Source: Anseranas semipalmata
Lineage: Eukaryota; Chordata; Aves; Anseriformes; Anseranatidae
NCBI GenBank assembly: GCA_013399115.1
Contig: VXAA01001508.1
Span: 985,849-1,049,848 of the forward strand
Direction of reading: 5' to 3'
DNA: 64,000 bases
Under the pieces are notes generated by a model. It was not told the origin of the DNA. It did no database searches and saw only the letters and a program-made list of their open reading frames with translations. A program made the position numbers and the translations under genes. The first letter of the stretch is position 1. Every line of letters starts with the position of its first letter. Below are positions 1-12,718 of this stretch, piece after piece.

Positions 1-116
1 TTGCATCAGGTGGTGACAATGGGTGATTATATCACACGGTCTGAACTTGCCTGGGGAAGATGTGATGCTGGAACCAAAGGGAACACTCCTTTCTCTCTTT
101 TCTGCATCCTCTGTAG

Positions 117-222
117 GTAACAGAAACTCGGACTGGCCCCCTGGGCTGTAACAGCTACGACAATCTGGACTCTGTGAGTTCTGTCCTTCTGCAAAGCACT
201 GAGAGCAAACTCCACCTGCAAG
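117..222 (+). CDS. BRINP1: BRINP1 coding exon (fourth from last), end of MACPF domain
   Basis: The exon starts after a pyrimidine-rich acceptor (CATCCTCTGTAG at 105-116) and ends at a donor AAG|GTACGG. It starts in phase 0 with GTA and ends with one extra base that completes a Gly codon with the next exon. It encodes 35 full codons beginning [20 protein letters not shown] and ending KLHLQ. This segment belongs to the C-terminal part of the MACPF-like region in BRINP proteins and includes one conserved Cys. An ORF of 64 residues on the opposite strand (27-221) is only a shadow. The exon upstream of this one is not in the window. Confidence 0.92.
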
Positions 223-3200
223 GTACGGCCCAGGAAGGAGGGAAATGGTAACAGGGGGCATGGAGCGGGGGGATGAGAGTTGGTGGCATTTTTCTAGCCT
301 TTTCCCCTCCTATTTGCTCTGATCATCGTCTGCATCGTAAGTTCCCTAAAGCAGGACCAGTGGCTTCTGGTGGCTTCACACGATGTTCAGCACAGCAGGG
401 TTAGGGCTCGACAGGGCTGAGCTAAAGGCACAAGAAGCTGCAGACTGGACCCAAGTGAAGAACCTGGGTCCCACCCGCACTGAATTTTGACGGATTTCTG
501 TGTATTATACATACACCGATATAAATAAATGTGACCTTTTCCATTAATATTGAAGGGACATACTGCCCACATCTCTCTTTGTCCCTCCCAAATTGCTGAT
601 TTGTGTAAGAGGTTTGCAGATCAGCTTTTGGGACTCTCTAATGAACATAATCTTCAGAAAAAGTCACAGAGGTTTTATTTGGAGGCTAGAAGCCACGGCT
701 TCAGTCCCAGCTGGGGAGCTAGTCCAGAAGTCAACAGATAGAGGTCATGACTGAATTAATAAGTAAATACATGCTGGTTAGCAAGAAGTCAACTTCAGTA
801 GAAGGAGAAAATTCACTGGGCGTTTAATTTACTAAGGTTATTCCCAAGTTTTTGACAAAATAAGGAAATGTGGGATTTAATTGCTCATTTGCCCAGATGG
901 TTTTATTTCTGGAATCCTTGTACTTGCACAAATTTTAATTTTTCAGATGAATAGGCTACATTACATCTTCCGCTTTGAGTATAATTTGGCAAGAGCTGTT
1001 TTAATCTTGGTTTCACAGAAACTGGGTTTCATTTACTGAGTCATGTTGCAGATATATTATTATTGTTTTTGTTATTTGCCTTTAAAAATAATAGGTAGGT
1101 TGCTTTCACTATTCCGGTGATTCTCTAAATCACTGAATTCTGGTACTTACCTAATTAACAATAAGCATTTTGAGGCTTTATATACTGTGATGATGGCTTC
1201 TGGTAATGAAATCCTAAAGATGACACATCAGGCAACTAGTAAAGAGCTAAACTGACAGACAGCTTGGGTATAGGCAGACGAACTGGTAAGTAAGTAAATC
1301 AACAGATCTCTGTTGGTTATCTGGCCTTAAAAGGGAAGAGAAAAAGCAAGATAACTGGGAGGGGGAAGGAGAGGGAAGAAGTGGGGAATTTTAGAAGAGA
1401 GAGGGCACGTAAGATGGATGAGGCTGTGATTTCTGATGGCAGCAGAAAGCGTGCTCCAGCTGTAGGACCTCCTGGGTCAACCAGACAGGGGTTTCATGGA
1501 GTTTCATGGCATAACCCAGGGCAGACAGGAGTTAGACCCAATCCAAGGGAGACAGTGATGTAAGGGGGGAAGGTAAGAGCTCTTCCTAATAGAACAAAGT
1601 GACCTTTAAAGCTACACCTGGGTGTTTTCTTTCTAATCTGGAGTGCAGTTCTTGGGATAATTACCCAGGATCCTTCCTCTGCTCTGAGAGGCCTCATTAG
1701 GAATTAGTCACAGGGCTGCGGGTAACAGATCGTGACCGAGTCTCCTCTGATCTGATTAGCAGCCAAGCATGAGCTGCTGACAGAAATCCATGTTACTACC
1801 TTTGTGTCACTCTGGCTCCGAGGCCGGCTCAATAAAAGAGCAGCATCTTCGTGACAGGGAGAATTTCTATTTCTGAACTTGCTTGTTGCAGCCCAGTCCT
1901 GAGAGTCATGTTTCCAAAGACCTGCCCTTTAGGGGATGTGGTGGCTGGACTCAAAGCCAAGCCACGTTGCATGCCAGGTTTGGGAAGGTCAGCCGGCCTG
2001 GACACGTAGGGACAGACCTGGAAGCATGCACAATGCAACGTTCGGTGCCTGTGGTTACAAGGACAGAACAGCACAACTAATTCATACACCAGCATCCATG
2101 TGGACCCAGCATGCATGTACGTCTGTATTAGACACCTGCATTATGGTATATATACACACATACTTATCACAGACCTCAGCTTTCCCTTCTTCCCTGGAGC
2201 AGGCTCCCTGTCCCGTGCATGGGGAGGGCTGTGTGGTGATGCCAGGAGCCCAGTGGTGACTGCAGGTGCTTGCACTCCGTATCCTCCCATCCCTGCCACC
2301 AGCATGAAGCTGGCCCTTCATCTGCCTCCCCCTCGGCTGCGGCTGCTGCACAAGCTGCCGGGGCTGCCTGGGAAGGGACTAAACCTAAGCGTGGGGAAGG
2401 GAGGATGCTAACAGCTCTACAGCAATCAGTGGGAAACAGCAATTTATGTTTCCTGGCAAACACTCCTGGGCTGAAATTAGAAAATATGAGTGAAAGAAAA
2501 ACAACATTCTGAAAAGTTCTGGGAAATTAAAATTCCAGAGATGTGTCCTCTTGGGCAGTCTGACCATTTATGTCTATATTGCAACACGGCACTATTTCAA
2601 TAAGGTAAAATCCATCTGTGCTATTCTAAACATTGCAACACTAATCAGGAAATATTGCATATTGGGTAGTTTGTTACATCAGGTATGGTAATAGAATATT
2701 AAAATTCACATCACAATTAATATTAAAGTCTTCACCAAGATGGGCAGAGCAGTAATGACAACACAAAACATTTCAGCTTTTCAGTGAAACAAAATGAGGA
2801 AGTATGAAAAATACATTTAGACCTTTCCCTGTCAAAAGTGCTTTAGAAGTCAACATGTTCTCAGAAAATGCTTCAATGAAACTGCATTTTCAACAGAGAA
2901 CTCTTCTATGGAAAATGTTTCAAATAGCTCTAATTTAGAGCTGGGAAAATTTACCTCTTTTAATGCAGGAAGCCTTTTATATACAGTCCAAAGCCAAACA
3001 TCTCTCTCTAATAGTTTTTCTAGCTGAGTTGAGGACATGTTCCCTTGTTAGACACTTCATATTCTGCCTGCAGGTTTCTAAGCCAAACCTATACCAAACC
3101 TGTGCTCTTTGTAATTTTTAAAGAGAAACTTTACACTTCAGAACAGCAGAATTCCCTCTTCTGATCAATAAGTTACCTTCAAAACTAAGATATTCTCCCT

Positions 3201-6200
3201 ACCACTGGTCACCAGCAAACATGCCTTTCTCATGTACTATCAGCTACCATGGAGGAAGGAGCCGATTCCTTGTGCACCCTGGCTTGGATTGTGCTGTGCA
3301 CCCCATGATTTCGGTCCATTATCTCAGACTTTAAGGCCAGGTCACCTCCCTGCTTGGCTGCCGAGACAAGGTTTATCAGTAGACAACACTAAAGGATTAA
3401 ATAGGAACTTTTTATGTTTGCAATAGTCAAAGAAAAGTCTTAGAGAATGGGGTGTTTTGTTAGGATGGTGGCTGGCAGCAAGGCTTTCCTGGCTAGCATG
3501 GCCGGCTGCAAGCTGCTCTGCAGGTGTGCCATGACAGTCATTGGGACTACAGCTTTCCTGCTTCAGAGGTGGCAACTGAAGCACCCAGAATAGGGGTTTC
3601 CAACAGTACGTCCGTCTTACAATCTCATTTTTCTAAAGCTTACATTAAAAATGACTAGTCACACAGGTACTTTACTGACAGCTGAAATCAACTCCATGTC
3701 AGCAATATTTCTGTGCATGGTACAGAATGACATGAATATGATGGAGGAGGGTACAAGGACTGGGTGAGATGCTACTGTCCCAGTACTTGTAAAATATCTT
3801 GCTAGGATCTGGTCACAGGGATGCTTAATACAAAAACATTGATATAAGTCTGCCTGTAGATGTGTGGGTATTTATGTATGTGTGATGTACAAATGTGAAA
3901 ACAGGCATGGTTGTATTTCAGTAACCTTAACACTGATTTCTTCTGCAAGGAAATTTTTCGCTGGAAGATCTCTGAATAACATGTAATGCCTACAGCACAT
4001 TGCAGTTTTAAAATTAGGGTTCTGCATTTGGTTTAGGCACATGCGTGTTTCGACGAGTAGCTGGATATGCTTGTCACTTTTGTTCCTGGTCTAAGCACGT
4101 ATTTGAATATGTGCTGCTTGTTAAATGCTACAATTAACTGCACAGATTTCAGTAGAACTGCTTACCTGATTAAAGTTAAGTATTTATACAAGTGTTTTGT
4201 TGAATTGGTGCTAAGTGTGGAGGGGGTCTGATTATCTTTTAAATTAAGGGTCATTTATGCTGCCATGTGAACATGAAATTATTTCTTACAAGAGAAGGTT
4301 GTCTTGGAAAAGTATTTTAGAAACCATGAGTTTCATGGACAAAAAAACAAGCATCCACATGAGACACTCCACAGTGTATGATGGGACCATGTTTTGTTTT
4401 GGAGATTACAGGGTATTCATGTTTCTGCATGTGCTGGAACACACAACATATGTCCTTTCCAATGGAAGAGCTTACCCTGCATCTTTAGTTGCTTTTTTAC
4501 CCCTTTCTACTCCAAAGTAAAAATTCCAAAGCCAGTGCCATTCGTAGCTGGGACCAGGCAGCATGTAGGTGCTGTTATCCAAGTCAAAAGTCAAAAAAGA
4601 AAACATGGTGAGCTGAAGAGCCTGTGGGCATGTGGGCTTCACATTCAAAGGCTGGGGCCAGGGTAGGTTGCTCCTCCATGAAGCAGAGAGTAGAAAGATT
4701 TATTCATGGGACTTGGACCATGAATAGATAGGGTCAGTGCACAGCAAGGAGTCCAGCCCCCTCTCCAGTGAGCGTGCGAGCTCAGTGAGCACCGCGGCCT
4801 TCAGGCTCTCCAAGCTCCTTCTGTAGGTGTCGGTCCTCCAACAGCTCGGCACTTTCCATCCTCCAGTCTTGGGGCTGGCAGGAAGGACTATCCCTAATGT
4901 CAGAGTGAAAGTTTGGAAAGAGATCATTCCTCTGTGATTTTAGCTTCAGATAAATCCAGAAAAGAGACAATTTCAGTCCTTTCTGAAGTCAAGAGGAAGA
5001 AAGCTATGGTACTTACTGAGAAGCATCTCAGGAAAGACCAAAGGGACCTCAAAATGCTGCTGTTGCCCTGATCCTTCTCAGATTAATTCTGCGACACTTG
5101 CAGGGGTGCTCAGCCCCTTGCATGCTCCCTCCCTTCCCCACAACAGCACCGCAGAGAAGGCAGCAGGAGCTACGCAGCCTCAGTGCCTCCCACCACCCAG
5201 CGTGAAGTCCTGCCTTGTGCAAGCACCACAAGCGCCTTCTCCACCTGAGCGTTGCCCGCACTCATCCTGCCTGGCAGCTGCTGCCACTCTGTGCTTGGCT
5301 GCAAATTAGGTCAGACAACGGGGCTGCTCGCTGCCACTGGGCATGGTGCTCCCCGAGCAGGAGGGGAGAGCAGAGGGAAGTCCCCGTGCCTCCACCACCC
5401 CCCGGTCCCCCCAGGCCTGGTCTCCCAAAGGGACCTCGCCAAGGCTGAGGTGTCGCTCTGGCACCAAAAGCAAAGGGGGAACGGGGTCCTCTGGGGCACT
5501 GCCTGCCACTTTTCTCTTGCCTGAGGTGAACATGACCCATCAGGGAAATGGGCCTGAACTCCTGAAAGGCATCACAGCCCTTCCTGCCCTTTCCGCACGC
5601 TCTCAGCCTCTGAATTATTGTCTTATTTTCATTCCACTCCGATGAGCTGTCAGCAACGGATACTGTAATTCAGTGCCGCAGAAACACAAACAGATGGGTA
5701 ATTGACCTGCGCGCCTTCATTGCACTGGAGTTCAGCACTGCCGTTCAAGCCATAAACTCCTCTCTCTGCCAATCCAAAATCCCTGGCCTGTTTATGAGGG
5801 AGGTGAACGGGCCAGGCTTGCTGTCACGGGCTTGCTCGTCGTGGTCGTTGTCTCTGCCTCGTGCACCGCAGACGCTGACCGAGGCTGACAAGCAGAGCTT
5901 CCCCGGTGCAAGGAAACAGCTGTGAGTCCCCAAGGGCCCTGGGCTGCCTGTAGGGAGCCCGGAGATAGAGGCTGGAGGAGGAGAGGATGGGAAAACATGT
6001 ACATTATGCACAGGGCAAACACTGAAACTGTTATGTCCTCGGGTACCTGAGCAGGCATCCACCTACACTTGTGCTCGCACAGATGGACGGATACACAAAC
6101 ACTCGCTATGGAGAAAGAGACCTGGGGATTGATCTCTCAGCTAATGTAAACCTTCAGAGCACCACTGAAATCGCTGGCACTAAATCCATTTGCACTTTTA

Positions 6201-6785
6201 TAGGATTTGGCAAGTAGCCCTCCTGGCAGGGAGCGAGCTGGAAAGACTCAGGTACCCAGCTCCTGTATTTATGCTGTGGGAGCTGGGCACTTAACTCTGC
6301 AAGGGTCTTTTAGAAATCCCTCCCCATATTATTCTCCTTTCTTCTGTTTTCCTTTCTTTTCTTTTTCAGTTTTCTTGTTTCTGTGGTATCAAACCTATTT
6401 AGTCTCTCCCAAAACAGCTCAGAACAGTGTACTGCTCATCGCTTCTGAGCTAGTGCTTCGTTGCAAAGTATGAAAAAAAGACAGCACCTGGGAGTAGGGG
6501 AGGCTTTGCACTCAGGTGCTTTGTACTGTACTGGGATCCAGGACTGGGACGAAGTGGGGAAACTGGGTATCTGATCCCAGCTAATCCACTGCTTGCACCC
6601 GAGACATTTTCTACCCCACTTTCCTTCCCCATGACAGCTCTGAGAGAAATCTCCCAACAGCTTTTAATTCCTTAGCATCACTTTCCCAAGCTGTTAATGA
6701 AACAGGTTTTGAAAAGAAGAACAGATACCTGAAATGACCTTTTTTCTTTTTCTTTCCCCATCCCTGCCTCTTGCTTCTCTGCCAG
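223..6785 (+). other. BRINP1 intron between the first two exons in the window
   Basis: About 6.6 kb of intron with GT (223-224) and AG (6784-6785) ends. I see no convincing extra exon or transposon. GC-richer patches lie near 2170-2400 and 5050-5540, where overlapping short ORFs on both strands (up to about 100 codons) look like chance. A block at 5640-5790 and another at 1690-1860 look complex and non-repetitive and could be conserved noncoding sequence. Confidence 0.85.
5640..5790. promoter_or_regulatory. Candidate conserved noncoding block in intron
   Basis: Complex sequence with GGGTAATTGACC (homeodomain-like TAATTG core at about 5698-5706) and several CpGs inside a non-repetitive context. 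Called from sequence texture only; conservation could not be tested. Confidence 0.15.
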
Positions 6786-7022
6786 GTCTCCAGATCATCT
6801 TCCCCCAGTACCTACAAGAGAAGTTTGTCCAGTCTGCCTTGAGTTACATCATGTGCAATGGGGAGGGGGAGTACATCTGCCGCAACAGCCAGTGCGGCTG
6901 CCAGTGTGCAGAGGAGTTCCCGCAGTGCAACTGCCCCATCACCGACATCCAGATCATGGAGTACACACTAGCGAACATGGCCAAGTCCTGGACAGAAGCC
7001 TATAAAGATCTGGAGAACTCAG
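6786..7022 (+). CDS. BRINP1: BRINP1 coding exon (third from last), Cys-rich EGF-like segment
   Basis: The acceptor is CTTCTCTGCCAG (ending 6785) and the donor is TCAG|GTAACC. The first two bases complete the Gly codon; then come 78 codons and one leftover base. The peptide starts [20 protein letters not shown] and contains a compact cluster of seven cysteines (MC..IC..QCGCQC....QCNC) before a helical-looking stretch ending [11 protein letters not shown]. The cysteine spacing resembles an EGF-like or small disulphide module following the MACPF domain. Reading on past the donor adds 22 unrelated residues before a stop at 7088-7090, so intron retention would truncate the protein. Confidence 0.96.
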
Positions 7023-10000
7023 GTAACCGAGCAAAACAGGTTTTCCAATTGATTTCTTTCAAACAAAACATGCCAGTCTATACCAGTTGAGAATCCTTTT
7101 CTTCCCTAATATAATGTTACACTTTGGATACGAAAATAGATGATATTGAGCCCAAAAGTATGATCTTGATCTTGGGGGATTGTCATACACGTACACATAC
7201 TGATAAAATGACACACACCACACATAATTCTATGCATAAGGGGATATTTTCCATGGAAAAAATTTATTTGATTAAAAATCTGATTCTTCAGACCAAACCA
7301 GCTCAGAATCTCTCTTTAATAGTCCTACAGAGAAACTTCCACAATATGAATGATGCAGAAATTGCTTTTCAGATTTGCATGAATGATTTATTCTGCTTTG
7401 GTGAAAGGCAATTCACAGAGAGAGCACAGGCCAGATGACACCTCATTTGAGACGGAGGGGAGGGAGAATGACTTCTCTCTCCTACAGTGCCAGTGTCAGT
7501 TGGTGTGAACATTTCTCTTCCTCCCCCACCTTCTCCCAGTGTAACACTGGGAGTGTCGGTGGAGTTTGTTCCACTTTGGTGCTGGTAACACTCATACCAG
7601 ATGCACTACATTGCTTATGCAATAGAATCGGAAGGGTCTGAGACAAGAAGGCAGTAGCATCCGTTCAACCACATCCTTTCCTTTAGTCGGTGGTCTGCCT
7701 ACCCAGAGGCGACAGGGGCATTCAGCAAAACTTGGTGAAGAATTTATCCCCACACTGACTCTCACCTCTGATGTTAGCCAGTTAATTTCCAACACATATT
7801 CTTTAATGATTATTGTCATAACTGCCCAGGTCTTCATGTTAGGAAAGAAGTCTGTGAGGAAGGGACCACCTAACTCCGTTCAAGATACTGAGGAATGCTT
7901 CTTCAGAAGTCTTCTCAGCAGCAATTTCTTTCTTCTTGTTGAAGGTCACCTTAAGCTCTTTAGCTGGTTGAGATAAGGTGGCCTATGCTATTTCCTCAGT
8001 GGGCTGTTGAGGACTGCTCTGTATTTCAAGCTGTGGACCCCGCTGGCATGTCTGCCATTGCACAGGTTCTCATGTCCAGCTGATGCTATCAGCCTGGTGC
8101 TTGGATGGGCACGGTCAGAGCAGCAGTCAATGGCCCAAGGCTGATGAGCATCCTGATGAGAGCTACAGGACATGTACTTTGGGGGACCACGGGGCTGGGG
8201 CAGTCCCAGAAGCAGCTCATCAGCTGAAGAGGTCAGTGGTTTTCTGGGGGGTTCTACCAATTTATGGACGGGTGGGAGCAACAGGGCAAGCCAGAAACTG
8301 AGCGTCTGCTGGCTCAGTACTGCACAAATCAGAATTACCAGCAGCGCCTGTCAGCACAGCTCCGCCACTAGTTACTTGTTGCTCGCTCTGGTGTGGGAAT
8401 TTCACACAAGCTGCTCAAGAGCCACATGTTGGCCACCACTCATCAAACCCTTTACATTTCCAGGGGATGTAACCCAGACACTTCGAAGGTGAGAGCCCTG
8501 CGGAGGGAGAAAAATTACAGTCCCACAGTGATTGTTTTACTGTTACACTGGGTACTTGTTGCACTTGATCTAAGCAAAGACTGCAGTAGATAATTATATT
8601 CAGTCTCCCTTGCCTTGAGATTTCAACAGGGGAGGGTGTTTTTCATTTGCTGTGTTAAAGTGACACATTGCAGTGCAATTCTCTGCTGCACTGTGGCCAT
8701 ATTCCACCCAGGGCTGGAGGCTTTTCAGGGCTAGATGGAGTGATTATCTTTATGTTTAAAGCTGCTGCATCTCATTCATCACTTTGTTGCATCATGCACG
8801 AACTTATCCTTGAGATGAAAGTTGCTGTCACAAAAGACTATAGTATTAGTGTTTTGCTTCTTTGTTTTAATAAAAATTCCCAATAACTGGAGGATTTTCT
8901 TCATAATGAACAACAGAAGAAAAATCTCTAATGACATCTGAAGGCTTTTTCAGTAAAGAGGGATGAAAGGCACACAAGTGCTCTGAAAGCAAATATCATT
9001 TGTGTGGAAAGCTGCTGATAGCCTAAAAGATCTATATTCTGTTTCTGATCTGTGTTGGGTTCCTACATCAATTTGAAAAAATCATGCAGGGGCAAATAAA
9101 GGCTTGGTGTGATTTGGGATAGCATCTTCAAAGTCAAGGAGGCTGCAGTGAACTAATGCTGCTTTAAATCAGCTCAGGAGCCTCTCCTAGCCCTGTGCCT
9201 CACGGCTCATGTGTACACTGAGAACAATAACACTGCCTTTTTCTGGCTTGGCATTTTAGTATGGCTGGCCAAAAAAATCTCCATTGGAACTGTGACTCTG
9301 GATTTTAAAACAGCTTTTTATTAAAAGTCATGTCTTTGTTTTTTTGTTGTTCAGTTGTTTTTGCAGTATTATTTTTGTCTGATGAAAATGTCATTTTTTT
9401 TTAACTGAAAAGACAAGCACTGAAAAAATGAAAGTTTCATCTCCAAAAGAGATGTTTGACCTAGCCGCTTTGCTCTGATGCCACCGCTCTTCTCCAGAGG
9501 CAGGACCTCTGCCCCCAGCACCCGCGGTGATGGGTCATTGCCTGGGACTGCCCGGAGGGGCTGGGTGACTCTGCAAAAAGAAGGGCTATGGTGCATTCTG
9601 GGAGACGTAGTCCTGACCAGCAGCACCATCCTCTGTGCAGATAAATAAAATAACAACAAATGCAAACAGCCTTATCAGTTACTTGGTAATGCTATGGGTT
9701 AAGAGTGAACTATTCCCAGAAAAGTACAAGGCTTAGCACAATGCAGTCTTGGCTGGGGCCTCCAGGGATAGTTATAATATAAATAAAATATGAAGAAATA
9801 CTTTTTGGAAAGTCTTTTTTTTTTTTTTTTCCTTTCCTTCTCTTTTTTAAAAACAACTCCATTCAGCTGTTATTTTGCCAGATTTCTTTGCTCATTTGTT
9901 TTTCCCCCAACGTTGCACTGCAGTATCAAAATGTGCACACTGCACTGAAATTTCTCCCTTACCCGTCTCTATGAAAAATGTAGCACATTCATCATCAGAG

Positions 10001-10654
10001 GGAAAAAAAAGCTTGGTCTTTCGCACAAACAGGCTTTTGAGGAAATTGATTTATAAGGGGCGGGAAGCAAATGCAAGGCTTTTACTGCTGAAAGGTACCA
10101 GGAGTAATCAGCATGGTCAACAGAAGCAATTATACATGATGATAGTTTCAGAGGACCACTGCACAGGAGAGAATCATTTTTGGGGAGGAGAAGGGCACTG
10201 AAAGCAGCATTACTGATAGAGTGAAAACCCGAGAGATGATTAAAAAAACATCTCCCAGCTATCTTTGGGGAAGAAAGGAGACAAGCAGATGTCCTGTGGA
10301 TCTTGATAGCGCAATGATGATAATTATTTTTATTAGGTGCTCAGTTTCACTGTGTGACATGTAAGACATGAACATCCGTTTACCATCTATATAGTGATCC
10401 TACCAACTAATGCATAGATATTCTTTGTTAAGCAGTTAAGCATGAACTGCAGATTGTTGAATAATAATAAATCTGCTATGCAAATACATATAGTCATATG
10501 AATTCAGGTGTATGAGGTTTGTACGATAGCTTTGGTTTTCTCCAATAATTCTATGGATTATTTCTTCTTTTTAGAAGATAACTGCCTTTCAAGCTTCCAT
10601 TTTTTTGCCTTTTTTATTTTTATTTTTCTCTTTTCCTTCTGAAAATGAGATGAA

Positions 10655-10680
10655 TTTTTTTTTTTTTTTTTTTTTTTTTT
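10655..10680. repeat. T26 homopolymer
   Basis: Twenty-six consecutive T, followed by an A-rich stretch that contains the only N in the window (10713). Length is likely polymorphic and assembly-sensitive. Confidence 0.9.
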
Positions 10681-10797
10681 AATAAGAAAAAGAAAAAAAA
10701 ATAATATTAAAANAAGGAAAGGAGGAAAAATGATATTGATAACTTACAGGAAAAGAAGGCTGCATTTTTGAATACGTTGTGGGTTTTGGTGTGTTTC

Positions 10798-11550
10798 TGG
10801 TCCAACGTCCTGCTAGAAGCAGGACTATCACCAGCACTGGACCAGGTCAGCTGCGGTTTTGTTAGCAGTCTAAAATGAGAGATTCTTCAACATCTCTGGG
10901 CAGCCTGTTCCAGCGCTGCATTACCTCCAGGGGAAGTTTTCCAGCAAATAACTTGAACTCCTCAAGCTGCAGACTGTGTCTATTACTCCTTGTTATATCA
11001 TCTGTCTCTAATAAGAAGACTTTCTCTCCTTCATATTTGTAACTACCTTCTGAGCAGTTGTAGGCTGTAATTAGATTGCCCCTTGGCTTCTTCTTCACCA
11101 GATTAAAGTGCAGATCCCTCCACCTGACCTTGTAGGACTTGTGCTCCTGGCCCCTGATCATCTCTGTAGCCCTCAGCTGTGCCCTCCCCAGTTTCTTAAC
11201 AGCCATCTTTAATTGGGTGTCCCTAAAGCTGGACAGGGAAATCCAGGTGCAGCCTCAGCAGTGCCAAGAAATAGGGAATATTAACTTCCTGCAGTCTACT
11301 GGATTTAGCCCAGGACGCAGTTTGCCGTGTTGGCAGTGAGAACATGGTGTTGACCCACCGTCAGCATGGTGCCCACCATAACCCCAGGGACCTTCCAGCA
11401 GCTGCTGTTCAGCTGGTTGGTTCCAAGCTTGTGCTGATGCATGGGGTTGTTCTGCCCTGGTGCAGAGCTTTGTGCTTTTCTTTATTGCACTTGATGAGGT
11501 TTGTGTTGGCCCACTCCTCGAGTTTCTCAAGGTCCCAGTGTGTCAAAAAC
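10798..11550 (-). mobile_element. CR1 LINE fragment, 3' part, antisense to BRINP1
   Basis: On the minus strand the frame 11206-10862 reads as the C-terminal tail of a CR1 ORF2 protein. ATEMIRGQEHKSYKVRWRDL, PRGNLITAYN and QRWNRLPRDVEES parallel the well-known avian CR1 tail pattern (MIRG-EH-SY..R-REL, RRGDLI.A, HWNRLPREV). The nucleotide sequence GGGCAGCCTGTTCCAGCGCT near 10900 and the segment 11490-11535 (GGCCCACTCCTCGAG and neighbours) are also CR1-like. The reading frame is broken above 11206 and the reverse-transcriptase part is missing, so the copy is 5'-truncated and dead. The terminal CR1 octamer repeats are not visible at the low-coordinate end. It lies 1 kb upstream of an exon but shows no sign of being spliced. 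Confidence 0.8.
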
Positions 11551-12495
11551 AGTTTTCTGGTATCAAAAATTGGGTTATTTGCTACTGAGAAAGTTGGAAC
11601 CATCTGTCTCCTCCACATGAGGCTGTCCCAGCCCGGTAATCAGAGTCTAAGCAAACTATTCTCAGTTAGAAAGAAAGGGATGGTCATAAACAGAAACAGC
11701 ATCAGATTTTCTATTCTGTGATGGGAAGAAAAACCCAAACCCTACATAAAGGTGCTTTTTTATTATTATTATTATCAAGCAAAATCAAACAGAAATAAAG
11801 TGATCACATAACAACATTTAACAACATCTTTTTGGATCAGTTAGTTTTTTTTCTTTGGCTAAAATTGACACATTTTTTTCTGACTTTAGCCCTGCAAACT
11901 ATTTTATTTTGTTTTCATTGTTACATAAAGCAACTCATTTAACTTCAAATGAAGAATCAGAAGGCTCTTTTTAAAAAATGAGAAAGCAGGACATTTTAAC
12001 ACAATCCAAACCCTTCCTCTGGGGATTTTCTTAAGCTTTTTCCCCCCTTTTTTTATTAATGACACAGCCAAAGCAATTTGACTTCAACAACAAATGGCAT
12101 TTTAGGAGCAGTTGAAAAACAATTTAAATGAGAACTCTTTAACCGACTATGATTACAGCTCCCTGCTTTTTTGTTCATAACCCCTAGACTAGAATCCCAT
12201 GCTCCAGGGAGCTTGCTCTCTTCTTTTCTCCACCCCGTACACATTAACCATATTGTTTCACCCTGATTCGCCCTGGGTTTCATTTCCCATACGGGTGCAG
12301 TAACAGCCATGGAAGCAGTGGGATTCCTGGGGCAGAATGACCGAGCAGTGAGCTGATGGACATCAGCTTCCTTTAGCAGAGCACCGAGCCCCTCACACAT
12401 CTCTGCTGCTTTTCTCCATCCTGCTAATGAACATCTTGGTAACTTCTTTATCATTCAGATCCCTCTGTATTTCTCCACATTCTCGTGTGTTCCAG

Positions 12496-12718
12496 ATGAG
12501 TTTAAATCCTTCATGAAAAGGCTACCTAGCAACCACTTCCTGACCATTGGGAGCATCCACCAGCACTGGGGGAACGACTGGGACCTGCAGAACCGCTACA
12601 AGCTGCTGCAGAGCTCCCTGGAAGCCCAGCGCCAGAAGATCCAGCGCACTGCCCGCAAACTCTTCGGCCTCAGTGTCCGGTGTCGGCACAACCCTAACCA
12701 CCAGCTGCCTAGAGAAAG
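12496..12718 (+). CDS. BRINP1: BRINP1 coding exon (second from last), basic helical segment
   Basis: The acceptor is CGTGTGTTCCAG (ending 12495) and the donor is AAAG|GTAACT. The leftover base of the previous exon plus AT makes Asp, giving [17 protein letters not shown]. There are 73 further codons and two leftover bases completed as Arg by the last exon. The peptide includes [19 protein letters not shown] and a long charged, probably helical stretch ([20 protein letters not shown]). It links the first Cys-rich segment with the second. No known catalytic motif is visible. ORFs in other frames over this interval (12522-12728 minus, 12547-12762 plus) are shadows. Confidence 0.96.

Larger units (their letters stand above)
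7023..12495 (+). other. BRINP1 intron with T-tracts and an antisense CR1 fragment
   Basis: About 5.5 kb with GT/AG ends. It contains T-tracts at 9815-9830 and 10655-10680, an undetermined base at 10713, and a CR1 LINE fragment at 10798-11550. The rest (7100-9800, 11560-12480) is ordinary single-copy-looking sequence with no supported gene. Confidence 0.85.

Noticed and set aside
27..221. 64-codon minus-strand ORF at the left edge
   Set aside because: It is the reverse shadow of the BRINP1 exon at 117-222.
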